From Parapristionchus giblindavisi (lineage: Eukaryota > Nematoda > Chromadorea > Rhabditida > Diplogasteridae): a DNA stretch of 64,000 nt. The DNA lies in NCBI GenBank assembly GCA_943737045.1, contig CALSFV010000668.1, positions 62,001-126,000 on the forward strand, given 5' to 3'. The first letter of the stretch is position 1; each line of letters opens with the position of its first letter. The notes beneath the pieces are model-generated. The model was not told the origin of the DNA. It searched no databases and was given only the letters and a program-made list of their open reading frames with translations. The translations under genes were made by a program, and so were the position numbers. Positions 33,250 to 49,689 of the stretch are shown here, piece after piece.

Positions 33250-33608
33250 TATATCCCCTCGTAGAGTTTTTGATAAGTTGTGCATGATGTCATCTCAATT
33301 TTTATGATGATACACAATATCTGATATCATCTGCAGTAGTCCTATGGTCCATGTTCCTCCGATATTTTAAAAATATATTTGTTTATTTGCATATATTTAT
33401 TCTCTTATTTACTTGATACAGCCGTGACTGGTGCGACAGCAAATACAGAAGTGATAGGTGATTAGTAATAATGAAATGGGAAGGTGACATGAATTTTCGC
33501 TATCAGAACGCCGGAGTCGTCAAGTCATCTGCTAGCTGTTCAGAAGAACCTAGAATATGCACCCCATTTGCGTGGTGAATGAAAAACTTTTGTAATTCCA
33601 TAATATTC
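33247..33608. other. Unassigned, no gene seen
   Basis: AT-rich sequence between the microsatellite and the last exon of the minus-strand gene. Nothing recognised. Confidence 0.3.
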
Positions 33609-38103
<4,495 letters not shown>

Positions 38104-38643
38104 AATCGAACAATGAAAAATATGAGCAATTCTCCGTCTTTTAAATTGTTTCTTGTGTTCGGATGACGCTGAAATGCCGTCTTTTCATATCAAAAACAAG
38201 TGAATCATCCAAAAAATTGCCATGAAAAGAACAAAAGAAATGAAATCATGGCATTTATGTGGCATAGCCTTTTCCATTTGAAACGTATCGTGAATGATGA
38301 TAAATCAATAATATTTTCTTGAATTCCGCAATGTAAATGATTCTCTACATGTTGATGTGTCTATCCCCTAACAATCTATAATTTCCATGTTGGTATTCGC
38401 ATAATAAGCTTTATGATATTGCACAATGTGCTTATTTTCATTTAAAAAATACTTTGTTTATTATTGATTGATTGACGGATCGATCAAATTTATATAATTC
38501 AATATCGTCATGAAAACAATAGAAGATTTGTTTTTACGAAATAACAAAATTCAAATGGATAATGCAGGTTAGAAAACATAAGTACCTAAGAACACGTTTT
38601 GCGATATAATGATTTTCAATTTAAACTTTCGATTCTGAGCGAT

Positions 38644-40049
38644 TTATTTCCATTGCGAAATGAGCATATCAAAGTACAGTTGTGTATTCTGCTCATTATC
38701 CTGCACGGCAATCTGTTGAACTGGGATGACGTCATCATGTCCAAATCTGGAATATAAACAAAATTCTTTCCTGTGACTATAATATTTGTCAAAATTACAC
38801 GCGCTTCCAAGCTACTTTTACTCTACGAATTGGCCAGACAGAAGCGAGAAAGTGTCACTGACACTGTTGCCAGAGTGATTCTTTAATCGCTTTTTTTTTC
38901 TATAAAATCGAACAACGGTGAAGATCCAATATAGAGTATTACGTGGAACTAGCAGAGGGATATCTATCTATACAATTTATGGTGTTTGGTTTGATGGCAA
39001 ATACTTTTTTCCTATATTTTCATCGAGCGTCTATCATGAGCTTACATGTATCTTCTAATCAGCAGGGTCGCATGTTTGTGAAGCTGAGGGTGATTGGAAA
39101 TGAGAAGAACCACCACAACACAGTTGAGTATCAGCAACACCTAGAGAATAAATTTGACCGAGATTACTAAGGAAGTAGTGATATGTAAGTATTTCCCAAT
39201 TTTTGCCTGCATTTGGGCTATCTATCTTTTCTTGTTGACACACAATATGGTCGCTATGTATGCTAACTACAGCACAAAAGTGGCCTAACGTGGACATGTT
39301 TATGCATTTTATTTTATTTTATTTTTTATATTTTTTTTGCCTTGTTGGCAACTTTTTTCCACTTTTTATATTATTTGAATTTATATTTCGCAATTCTTCG
39401 AAATTTCCAACACTGTTAAAGAATGGATCTGCATATATCGTCACTCTTCTCAGAGATATTTTCCTATATATTTGAGCAAAGGATTTGCCCGCTACTGACT
39501 ATGAGGCATGTGTGCTAATATGGGCTATCAGTACCGCGAATGTGGGAAAATGGTATGAATGTACTCTATGGGTGAATTAGGGGTCGATGGGTGTTTGTTC
39601 TCTGTATGTCTACGAGAACTTATGTCTAAACATGCATTCTTCCCGCGTCTGAAGAGTTGTCATGTTCTCACATTTTTCGCTCTCTCTTGTATTTTCTCTT
39701 ATTGTGAAAATGTATAGATCATCATGTCATCTACCCTACACCTCACATATATCTCACATATTATCTGGCGCTCGAACACTTCATACCTGATGAAACACCC
39801 TCGTGGTGTACGATAAATATATATCAAAACTCAACACCAACCACGATCCATATAATCTCGATATATCCCATGATGAATCCACTCGCATCATTCACGATCG
39901 TCAGTATCGTCACTGCTATGTACGTCACAGACTGAAAGTTTTCTCTCTCTGATGAAAGATTGTATTGACGATGGATAAAGATAGCATACAGTATCAAGAT
40001 ATTGAAAGCTATACATGCGAAGAGAGTATTCCACATGGGAAAATTTGCG
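38644..40049 (-). CDS. Serpentine receptor gene, 3' half
   Basis: Minus strand. Exon 40049-39842 (after ATAACAG) encodes two hydrophobic segments (FACIAFNILILYAIFIHRQY; VTYIAVTILTIVNDASGFIM). Exon 39140-39046 (after TTCTCTAG) encodes VLLILNCVVVVLLISNHPQL, then HKHATLLIRR, and ends at GTAAGC. Exon 38746-38644 (after TATTCCAG) encodes a hydrophilic tail FGHDDVIPVQQIAVQDNEQ ending ISQWK-TAA. The last two exons join exactly in phase (TAC AT|A TTT), strong evidence that they are real. The donor of the first (GTTGGT) is weaker. Three helices and a tail fit the C-terminal half of a nematode seven-helix chemoreceptor. The N-terminal exons should lie above 40.05 kb, but none is recognised there. Confidence 0.55.
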
Positions 40050-41015
40050 CTGTTATATTTTTATTTTACTCCCAAACGTACAACATCTTGAAGCGATCTC
40101 GAGACCTTTCGAAGTAATCGCATATTTCGAATATAACAATGTTATTTGTCTTTCGGCGGTATCAAAAGATTCCTAAACTGCATTCAAAAAAGGACATTTG
40201 TCGACTTTTTTGTTACTTATTACATTCGTGGGCCATGATAGTAAAAGTTTGCAAATGTTCGACTTTTTCACAAGTTGCATTTTTCCACTTCATTGATAAA
40301 AGAGCTTTTCATTAAAAAACGTTGAAATCAACGAAACCCCCATTAGCTTTTGGAGCATTCCGAATACTGCGATAAAGGTTTACCTTTGTAACAAAGCTCA
40401 CAAGATAGACGGGCTGCATTGCGGCAGACATTTCATATGCTTCTTTTACCTTGAATTTGGCTGTTATTAAAGGGAGCGTAACCTCACTCAATGGTCTCTT
40501 CGACGCGCAATGCTCTCTCGTTGTTAGAGAACAGAAAAAAAGTGTGCGCAATGAAGAGACCATTGATTGAGGTAAGGCTCCCTTTAAAGGGAGTCTGCCA
40601 AGAAAGTCAAGTTGAGGTCATATATCTTATCTAATGCCTTCGATATCATAAACATAAGTGAAAAACATTATTTTAAAAAATTGAAAGAATTATACAGTGA
40701 TCTGTAGTGCGTGATCCTTAAACTTCCTACTGTTATCAGCTACGGCTGTGCATGATCTGTGCATATCGGAACGATTTATCGTATTCTTTTGTTTAAAAAA
40801 AAACATCTAAACATTTCAAAAAAAAATTTTTTTGCTTTACATTGTCTAGTAAGCCTAAATTAAATGATATTGAAGACAAATTTTTGAATGGCAATCTCCC
40901 TTTAAGCTTGCTGGGTTTATTTCTTCGCGTTCTTCTTATTTATATTTGACTCCTAATTAGTGTTTTTCGAAATGATGTTGATTAGAACACCTTTGCATAC
41001 ATCAAACATGGTATA
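40050..41015. other. Unassigned, contains one MITE
   Basis: No receptor exon or other gene found. Holds the 40467-40587 MITE. Confidence 0.35.
40467..40587. mobile_element. TTAA-flanked MITE, AGGGAGCG subfamily
   Basis: TTAAAGGGAGCGTAACCTCA ... AAGGCTCCCTTTAA, almost identical to 34542-34662 with the loop GTTAGAGAACAG kept. Confidence 0.8.
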
Positions 41016-42292
41016 CAGGGTGCGCCAAAATTACCCGAACTGATTTCACCATTATGATTCCCATGCCCCCAATGCATATGCGCAACCCCTATTGTAGCAT
41101 CATGACGAGTGATCATTGGCCACTCCGTATGCAAGGTTTCAAGTCAGTTAGTCAAGTCTTCTAGTAATGAGGAAGTCATGTCGACCGCGACCCATCATTC
41201 TGAAGTGTACAAGAACAGAGTGACATCCTTCATCAGCTCGGCTTTCACGAGTCTGCTTTTTTCGATACCGGTATCAGATACCAAGATCTTAGTACTAAAG
41301 AGGAACGTCCGGGCAGAGGTAGACCAATCTCATTTCCCACCGCTATGAACCGAGATCCAATCCGAAAGATGGTGTTTCAAAACCACAAGTTGACGATCTG
41401 GAGACTTGATATCTCGAACACTTCCATTCCTCGTCTCCTCAAGTCTCAGCTGACTCTTCTCCCTTACAAGTACCGTAAACTGTTAGAACCGAATGAGCGA
41501 CAGATCAAGCTCCGCTGAGAACGGAGCCATTGACTGTTAATGCGTTGTGCTAGGTCCGCGCACATCAGCACGATGTTCAGTGAAGAGAATATCTTACCTT
41601 CAAAGGCAACCTGAATATCAAGAACAACAGAATCATGACCTATAATCCTGAAGAATCCTACAGGACAGCTGGGGTCATGGGTCATATCAGTCATCCACAA
41701 TACGCCAAGGGTTTAGCTGCTTTTTGCCCAAATTGAAAGTCCCCTCTCGTTTTTGCCACTCCATGTGTCTAGATCAATAAACCATATTATACCAAGTGCA
41801 TCCTCGAAGACGCACTTTTACTCCAATACCATACCAACTTCGGTCAGGACCACTAGACCTTTCGGTAAGATTCTGTAGTCAATCACATGACAAAGTTGAC
41901 CCAGTCGTGGTTTTCACCCGTGCACTCGGCTAAACCTATCACACTGAATGGCTTCCGAACTCCCCCGATCTCAACATCCTCGACTGCAGTGTTTGGAGGT
42001 GTGGTAGGCCAAGATGTCCTCTATCAAGCACCAGACGCTCGACTCCCTCAATGCTCCCCTTCTCAAGGCATGGGACAAACTCTATGACATTTACCCGCGG
42101 GAATAGGCAATCGCATATGAGAAGAGACTCAAAGCTGGTGTCAGAGGTAAAGGAGGCCATACCGAAATTCGCTAATATGTTTTTGTTGCCTATATTGTTG
42201 ACAAACTTTGCTATGAACCATATCGCGTAAATCACATTATAAAGGGGAGAATCATATGGTGACACAAGTTCGGGTAATTTTGGCGCATCCTG
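41016..42292 (+). mobile_element. Decayed mariner transposon, 1277 bp
   Basis: Termini CAGGGTGCGCCAAAATTACC and (reverse) CAGGATGCGCCAAAATTACC, with TA on both sides (41014-41015, 42293-42294). Size is that of a full-length mariner. Plus-strand transposase remnants: an early GRGRPISFPT-like linker, a second helix-turn-helix region (LDISNTSIPRLLKSQL), and the C-terminal part (APLLKAWDKL, EKRLKAGVRGKGGH). Many stops and frameshifts remove any intact protein; the D,D34D catalytic triad cannot be traced in one frame. Confidence 0.75.
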
Positions 42293-42349
42293 TATTCAGA
42301 AATACAAGAGAGGGCATAAATAAATTTATGAAATTGTACATCTTTTTGC

Positions 42350-45202
42350 TTAAGAGCTCGGATCTGTAAGACTCGAGCATTGTCCGGACATTTCGCCAAG
42401 AATTTTGATTCAGGCCACTGTACTTTATGGGTGTAGGGTACCTTGGGACCACATTACAAAATGGTACCCAAAATGGCCCTAGCAGTGGGTGCCAGGTGGA
42501 CGCCAAGTTTGAAAACTCGATTTTCATATTTTTTCAACCGAACAAGCTAGAGTCCAAATTTCTTTTAGTACTTCACAATACGCAGCATATATGAAAACAT
42601 TTACTTGAGAAATTTTGAAATTATCGACCATGAACCCCGGGTCACGAAAATATAAATTTTCAAAATGATCCAAGTGATGAGTTTCTTGTGTCATTTTACT
42701 AGTCTCACCTCTATTCTTTGAGTAGACCACAATTCCGCTCTAATGGTTTTGAAAATACAGCAAAAAAATTATGAAACAACGAGTCTGAGTCAAGTTGGAG
42801 ACGATCAGACCGATTTTTTCCGACACGCGCAATCCAAGATCGATTTCCGCCTAGCAGGGTTACATGCACTAGTAGTTGGGCTACATGGATATACTAGAGA
42901 ACTTTTGCGGAATTGAAATTGAGATGCCGAGAAATCGAAGAAAACCGAAAATACGGGTAAAAAAATCAGTCTAGGAATTGCTTAAGAGGCCTGTTCCCTA
43001 AGACTCGATCATACTGACCACCCCCCGGACGCGTGAGCTAGCAATGAGAACTGGGGAACCATACATGGGTGTTAGGAGTGTCACCGGCCCTTATTACACA
43101 AAACAGCAGAAATTCCTGTTTGTGCCCTCAGGCTATTAGAAAAAATAATTTAAGTGCGAAAACTTTTAAAAATCATAATTTCTCAAATTGTTGAGATAAA
43201 CTCTAAATATCATTTGCGATGTGTCTCGGGTGCACAGACCTTGCTAATTCACCATTAGCATCGAATGCGCGTTGATTCCTAAACCACTTTTTTGACTCAA
43301 AATTTTGTTTTTTTCGGACAAATCATCGCTTGTTGTAGATTGCTCCCACAATTTCTGACCAGGTATTGTAGCCTAAGCAATTCTGCATAGATTTAACTTA
43401 AAACTGGGTTCTTCCCGATCGACCATTTTGTCGAATTTTTCGATCGAAGTTTCGTCATCGATGGTTGTCCCGAACAAATGCTGTATTTTACAAACGATTA
43501 GTGCGGAATAGTGGTCTACTTAGAGTTTCGAGGTGAGACGAGTAAAATGACACAAGAAGCCCATCACTTGGATTAATTTGAAAATTTCGATTTTCATGAC
43601 CCCGGGGTCATGGTCCGAAAATTTCAAAATTTCTCAAGTTTGAAATGTTTTAATTTATGGTGCTCATTGTGAAGTACTAATGATGTGAATAGTAAAATTT
43701 TCATTCTGTTGAGTGCAAAAAATCAGAATTGTGTTTGAATCAGTTTGCAACTTGCTTTCTGTAACATTCTGTCATAGTACTTTACAATGTACATAATCAA
43801 TATGAAAATCGTTTAATTTCGAAAATTCGAAAAATTCAATTTGAGTGCCTAATTTTTCGGAAAATTTCTGAAATATTGCAGTTTGTCGACTCGAATGCTG
43901 CGACAATGAGCAAATGACAATGACAATGTGAAGTTTCATTATGAGTAAACATAGTAGAACTGAAATCCCGGCATTCGGCTCACTTTTGAAAATTGGATTT
44001 CCATGACCCCGGGGTCATGGTGAAAAAAATATGAATTTTCGAAAATTAACGATTTTCATATTGATTATGTACATTGCATAGTACTTAGACAGAGTGTTAC
44101 AGAAAGCAAGTTGGAAACTGATTCAAACACAATTCTGATTTTTCGCACGCAATCAGAATGAAAATTTTCGAAAAAATGGTTGAAAGGAGAGATCAGCCAT
44201 TGAGCATTGGCTGAATATTATTCGCATCATTAGTACTTCACAATAAGCCACATAAATGAAAACATTTCAAACTTGAGAAATTTTGAAATTTTCAGACCAT
44301 GATCCAAGTGATTGGCTTCTTGTGCCATTTTACTCGTCTCAACTCGAAACTTTGAGTAGACCACAATTCCGCACCAATCGTTTGCCAATCGTTTGGAAAA
44401 TAATACATTTGTTCGGAAATTCGAAAGTTCAGAAGTTCGAGCGAAAAATTCGACAAAAAAAAAAAATTTCGAAAAAAAAAAATGGTCGATCGGGAAGAAC
44501 CCAGTTTTAAGTGAAATCAATGCAGAATTGCTTAGGCTACAATACCTGGTCGGAAATTTTGGGAGCAAACTACAGCAAGCATGATTTGTCCGAAAAAAAC
44601 AAAAATTTTGAGTCAAAAAAGTGGTTTAGGAATCAACGCGCATTCGATGCTAATAGTGAATTAGCAAGGTCTGTGCACCCTAGACACATCGCAAATGATA
44701 TTTAGAGTTTATCTCAATAATTTGAGAAATTATGATTTTTTAAAGTTTTTTTTGCAAATTATTTTTTCTAATAGCCTGAGGGCACAAACAGGAAATTTCA
44801 GCCGTTTTGTGTAATAAGGGCCGGGGACGCTCCTAACACCCAAGTATGGAGCCCCAGTTCTCATTGCTAGCGCACGCGTCCGGGGGGTGGTCGAGTCTTA
44901 ACGGCCATCTCTCTTAAAATTAATCTCAATAGTGTTTCTGTGCACATTGGGCATGCCTAACACAATGCCGAAGAAATTTGGACTCTAGCTTGTTCGGTTG
45001 AAAAAATATGAAAATCGAGTTTTCAAACTTGGCGCCCACCTGGCACGCCGCGTTCCACTGCTAGGGCCACTTTGGGTACCATTTTGTAATGTGGGCCCAA
45101 GGTACCCTACCCCAATAAAGTACAGTGGCCTGAATCAAAATTCTTGGCGAAATGTCCGGAATCTGGCCGAAATGCTATAGTCTTACAGATCCGAGCTCTT
45201 AA
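42350..45202. mobile_element. 2.85 kb foldback element flanked by TTAA
   Basis: TTAAGAGCTCGGATCTGTAA ... TCCGAGCTCTTAA. Arms of about 1 kb pair in order: 42400 with 45150 (GATTCAGGCCACTGTACTTT), 42480 with 45050, 43020 with 44870 (CCCCGGACGCGTGAGCTAGC), 43390 with 44520, 43510 with 44340. The inner 43600-44180 holds mirrored CATGACCCCGGGGTCATGG motifs. Frames at 42252-42730 and 44998-45180 are arm translations. TTAA ends suggest a piggyBac-type non-autonomous element; no transposase is seen. A piece of one arm is the spacer at 18600-19040. Confidence 0.75.
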
Positions 45203-46271
45203 TACATTATGAGGAATGAGATCTATAATATGTATAAAAATAACAAAATATCGAAATACCAAAAATCAGTCAATTGAATGTAAAAGTTAATCTCCGAGTT
45301 AGCTGGTTAATAATATTGCAATTAGCGCGCGAACAGGGACTTTATTTTTATTTACTGTTGAGTATATGGCAAAGCAGTAAATAAAAAGAAACGAACTTTT
45401 CGCGCGCTACTTGCTCTAATTTTACCCTGCAAGATAGGATGAATTACCTGATATTTGGCATTCAGTGAAGCCTTCACCGATAGCCTCTCATGCACATTTC
45501 TGCAGAATCGAACAGACACAAAATTGATCTGTGGTGCATGCAATCTATCAAAAGTTCGCGAAGAAATATCGGAACAAAGTTGCGAACTTTTTCTCTAATT
45601 CTCTCAAAATCCCATGCTATTTTCACAAAGAAAAAAGTTCGTCAAAAAGATGCGAACAAAGATGCGAACAAAGCTCGCAACTTTCTGACGAGGTGTTAGA
45701 GAAATGGAGAAATAGCGTGCAATTTGAAGAGGTGCAGAAAAAGTAAACGGGCGTTTACTTAAAGTTGCGACGAAAGTGTAATTTACAAAAGTGAGAGTGT
45801 GATGGTTAAATTGTGGTTACTCAACTCTCCATGAAAGTATGTTCAACAATTTATAAATATTTTTTGAGAAAACACTTATTGTTTACACGAAAACTGCACA
45901 GGAAATCGTGTGCATTCTCAGTCACACTCGTCCGAATTTTTTGAGAGCGCGGAGCAGCTGAAAAACATGTTCGAAGTTCGAAGTAAACACACGCGTCGCG
46001 ACCGCGAGCGCTTGACCTGTGACTGTTCTTTCCCTCACTTTCCGCTTTCCGATTCACTTGCATGCTTTTTTGTACTGTGATTCACATTTAAATGTACCAA
46101 CGTTCATCTATATGGCCTCTTTGTCTCTTGATATTGATTGATTGTTTTGTAATTCCGTTTCATTTGCAGCGAGCAGCTGCCGCCACCTCGATCCTCCTTT
46201 CCACTAACCAATTAGTGCTCCTCGTCGACGTCAACATCCTCCGGAGTGTGCGTATCAGACTCTTTCGGCGT
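45203..46271. other. Unassigned, with AAAGTTCG-rich stretch
   Basis: 45380-45690 repeats GCGAAC/GTTCGC motifs (AAAGTTCGCGAAG, AAGTTGCGAAC, AAGATGCGAACAAAG) and resembles 49335-49445 inverted (CGAAGGAAAGCTCG, CGCAAACTTTGATAGATTGC). No gene recognised; the frames at 46092-46337 and 45851-46063 belong to the flank of the proteasome pseudogene or are chance. Confidence 0.35.
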
Positions 46272-47195
46272 CACGCTATCACCAGTGCCAACGTCACAGC
46301 GAGCACTATGTCAACATCCTGTCCTTGTGGACAATGAACAGTAAGGTATGATTATCGATTTATTCATCCCCTCACAATGCGCTAACCTCTCGTAGACAGT
46401 AAACAAAGCAAGAGTATGTTGTGAAGAGGATATGGACCATAGGTAAAAAAGTACGTTACGAACAGGGGACAATGAAGAATACGACAACGATTTAGTATTC
46501 AACAAAACAAAAATCAATCGATTTGCAGACTGGAACCGTGCTGTTCGGCACTGCTCAACCACAAGACGCATGCTGTCATTGGAGTGCTCTCGGATGATGC
46601 TGACCCTATGGTGAGCAGTTGCTTATGGTGACTTATTCTCATTAAAGGCACATTCCGAGCTATTTGGTACTCTCCGCTATGACAAGCCTCTTGCTTTCTT
46701 TGTCTGTGAGAGAGTGAGGACAGAGCGGATAGTCAAATTAGCTCGTGTGTGAATTTAAAAATTTGTTGCGATCGTGAGCGTCGAGCTTCTTTATTTACTA
46801 TGTATATTTGTGTTTGGTTCATCTACCTTTACGGTCTTATGGTTTCGATAACCTCATTCTTGTAGGCCTCCGTGATGAAGCTGGAAAAGGCCCCGCAGGA
46901 GAGGTACGCCGATGTGACAGGTCTCTACAAGCAGGTTCAGGCTTTGTCATTGCTATTTTACTTTAATTATTTAAGAAAAAGTCGCTACTTGCTTTCTCCC
47001 AATGCATTGAATGTTATCGTTGTAGTCGTTGTTTGTTTAAAAAAACGGAATTTTCATTATTTTAATTCAACTTTTCATGTAGGAGTTCAAGGAGGCTGTC
47101 TAGCTGCCGCTCACCCACCCCGAGTACTACGCGATGACATCGTGCTCGAGGAGTTCATCACTGCCAACGACGATCTCAGCGGTGCCGATATCAAG
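46272..47195 (+). pseudogene. rpt-2: 26S proteasome ATPase subunit 2 (RPT2/PSMC1-like) pseudogene
   Basis: Exon pieces: HAITSANV...EHYVNILS (46272-46345), [20 protein letters not shown] then SDDADPM (46530-46611, donor GTGAGC), ASVMKLEKAPQERYADV then TGLYKQ (46866-about 46934), and EFKEAV-stop-LPLTHPEYY fused to DDIVLEEFITANDDLSGADIK-like codons (47083-47195). These match the N-terminal/OB region, the linker and the far C-terminal part of RPT2. Everything between HPEYY and the C-terminal helix, including the Walker A and B ATPase core (roughly 180 residues), is deleted precisely inside one exon. Further lesions: TAG inside exon 4, W-T-M-N readthrough after ILSL. Introns remain, so this is a duplicated gene and not a retrocopy. 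A TTAA MITE (46642-46758) occupies one intron. Non-functional. Confidence 0.85.
46642..46758. mobile_element. TTAA-flanked MITE in pseudogene intron
   Basis: TTAAAGGCACATTCCGAGCT ... TAGCTCGTGTGTGAATTTAA with CTTTCTTTGTCTGTGAGAGA centre. Same family as 20563 and 37886. Confidence 0.7.
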
Positions 47196-47834
47196 GTTTA
47201 CATTTTTAGTTACTTTAGGAATTGGAATTGTTGTGAGAATTTTCTTTGAGTAAAAAGATCGTGAGAAGTTTTGGATTTTTGAAGTTTCGTAGATGTATGA
47301 TTACTAGTAATTTAATTGATTATTGGTTTGTAGAAGAAGAAGAAGAGGGATACGAAAGAAGATGAGGATGATATAAAAGAGGATGAACGTGTGGAGGATA
47401 CCAGTGAAATGAGAAGGATAGAAAGGAGAGGGAGGATGAACAGGTATCCATTTTTCGTTCGGATGCCCCCTGTAGAATAGAGCTCCAGGTACCCCGCCCA
47501 TGTATTTGCATCGGTTGATCACTTTTATGAATAGTAATCATGCATTTCGGTACTCTCGCCATTTATTTTTATATAGTGGGTCGATTCTCGAAATAGGGTG
47601 TGTTGATTCAGAAAACGTGTTATTTTTCGCTTAATAATCGTCATTTTTAGTATTTTTTCGCATCAAGTGACGTAAAAGCATGCGATCTATAGTGGGTCTA
47701 ACCTCGCATTGCGATTGTATGAAAATCATACATGGGCGCCGACATGGGGGTGCCCCCTGTAAAATTAGGGATTTTCAAAAATTTAAAAAATAGCAATTAT
47801 AATACTTATGAAACGTGAAACTAAATGGTTGCAG
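47196..47834. other. Unassigned, low complexity
   Basis: 47330-47460 is AAG/GAA-rich (KKKKRDTKEDEDD reading on plus) and could be coding for a charged region, but no start or splice structure supports it. The remainder is AT-rich. Confidence 0.25.
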
Positions 47835-47920
47835 TTGCAAATCGGCCCCGTGATACCCGAGCATCTGTTGATGAAGAATTATGCGGCCGCCGTAGCTGCC
47901 GCCAATGCCGCCCGCGTCAT
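47835..47920 (+). CDS. Isolated exon-like segment, alanine-rich
   Basis: Between an acceptor (GGTTGCAG) and a donor (CAT|GTTTGT), GC-rich compared with its surroundings. It reads LQIGPVIPEHLLMKNYAAAV then AAANAARV, open throughout. The family is not recognised and it does not match RPT2 where expected. It may be an exon of another duplicated gene fragment. Confidence 0.3.
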
Positions 47921-47974
47921 GTTTGTTTTATTTAATTGTTTCTTTTGTCATCAATTAGGTGTGGGATATTGTAT

Positions 47975-48110
47975 ATAGAGATAGGGTACGTACGATACTC
48001 TGCTGGCATACTGTAGAATGACTAAGTACCGTACTCGGCTGGGATACTGTAGATAGAGAGGGTACGATACTCTGCTGGCATACTGTATGATGATCGGGTA
48101 CAGTAATCGA
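47975..48110 (+). repeat. Short tandem repeat, three units
   Basis: GGTACGATACTCTGCTGGCA-type units at 47988, 48030 and 48058, each followed by TACTGTAGA/TACTGTATGA. Confidence 0.6.
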
Positions 48111-49659
48111 CAAACTTCCTTTTAACCGTGCTGGAGTAAAAGCAGAGTTCGGTGGGAATAAATCAAAGGCGATAAAAGGACTGATAGAATGTGGTAGGGT
48201 ATTCAGTTCACGATCGACCGTTTAAACCTTTATAACACACTGAAAAAACGAACATGTAATTCAATTGATTTCATTTTAATGAAACAAATTATTGATTCTC
48301 TTCGATATATTAGTATTCATTCAGGAACATCTAATCAATTCATATCGTGCCGAGAGAGAAAGAGATTGGAAAGGAAGGAGAAAGAAGAATTATTACTATC
48401 AAGGATGAGAAGATGATCATCGATTGGAAAAGACCATCCACTGCTATTGGTATTCCCACTAATATTCACATTGTGATCCTTTGTATAATCTTTTTTCATC
48501 ATCATGATAGTGCGTGAAGTTCCTATTTCCATATGAGCTAAAGCTAGCTCGCTTTGATTGTATAAATTGATTTGAGCCTCTGTTTCACCCATTCCCATGT
48601 AACCTTTATCCGTTTCAACGAATATTTAGGAAAAAATGTCATAAATTGCTTCGATTGCTCCTCCCCTCTCTCAGTCGCATTAATTGTACTTGGTCGTTTA
48701 ATAAAAGAGTAGCTGTGAATCTTTTGTCGCAAAGCATATATGGATTTATACGAGCAATCTATCTCTAAAAAATTTTATGTTTGAAATCGAGTGAGAAAGC
48801 ACCCCCGTGAATCGGAGTTTCATAGTGCCCTCTAACTCACTGCACTCTCCCTTGCACACTCACTTCTGTTTTCTTTACCCACAATGTTCGCTCTCGAAAC
48901 GCTGTGCTCAACCGGACAAACGAAACTGGTTAACTGGTAGTTTGAGATAAGTCACAAATATATTCGACCACATAGTTCCTATTCCGACAATATTTACTCA
49001 TTCTGACCTAGCAACATCAATCTGACCCACCGAACCGGTTACGGTAAGATACGGTAGTCTGACAATTATATTAGAAGATACAGCAATTATTCCCACAATA
49101 TTTTATCAATATGACCCAGGGAAATCAATCTGACCCAATGGACTGGGTTACTGTAGGTTACGTTAGGTGGATTACGGTAGATTATGGTGGCTTCACTAAT
49201 GAGTTAACTTGGTATCTGTTTAAACCGGCTGAGCACCGCCCAATGCCAGGTAGTTTAGTTGCACACCAAACCCGTCTGGGGTACGCCGAACTCTCTAATA
49301 CTACTATATAACCCCCATTGATCAGATAGGGGGAAGATGAAAGTTCGAAGGAAAGCTCGGATCTTTCTTCGCAAGTTTAGTGCGAACTTTTCGGGCAACC
49401 TGCGAACTTTCCTTCGAAGTTTCTCGCAAACTTTGATAGATTGCATGGACCCCTGATCATGATTATATGTAATGAATTATACACAACTATAAATGCAAAC
49501 CAAAAAGGTAGATAGATCGAGGATTATCAGGCACAGTCCCATCTGAGAATATAATTGTCCTAAGAAATATGATTTTTAAACTCAAACACACCCCAGGCTA
49601 ATTTTACTCTCTGCTCTAGCAACACTCTCTATTACACAAAGAAAGCGAGAGAGTGCGCT
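48111..49659. other. Unassigned, with a duplicated TACGGTAG segment and a MITE
   Basis: 48960-49075 and 49076-49190 are diverged tandem copies (TCCGACAATATTTACTCATT / TCCCACAATATTTTATCAAT; ATCAATCTGACCCA in both). 49265 carries CCAAACCCGTCTGGGGTACG. A degenerate TTAA-family MITE is at about 49576-49695. No gene recognised. Confidence 0.4.
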
Positions 49660-49689
49660 CAGAGAGTTTAAAATAGCTCGTAAGTCCCT

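Noticed and set aside
42252..42527. Minus frame of 91 codons with a partial counterpart at 44998
   Set aside because: Both are arm translations of the 2.85 kb foldback, without codon-like conservation.
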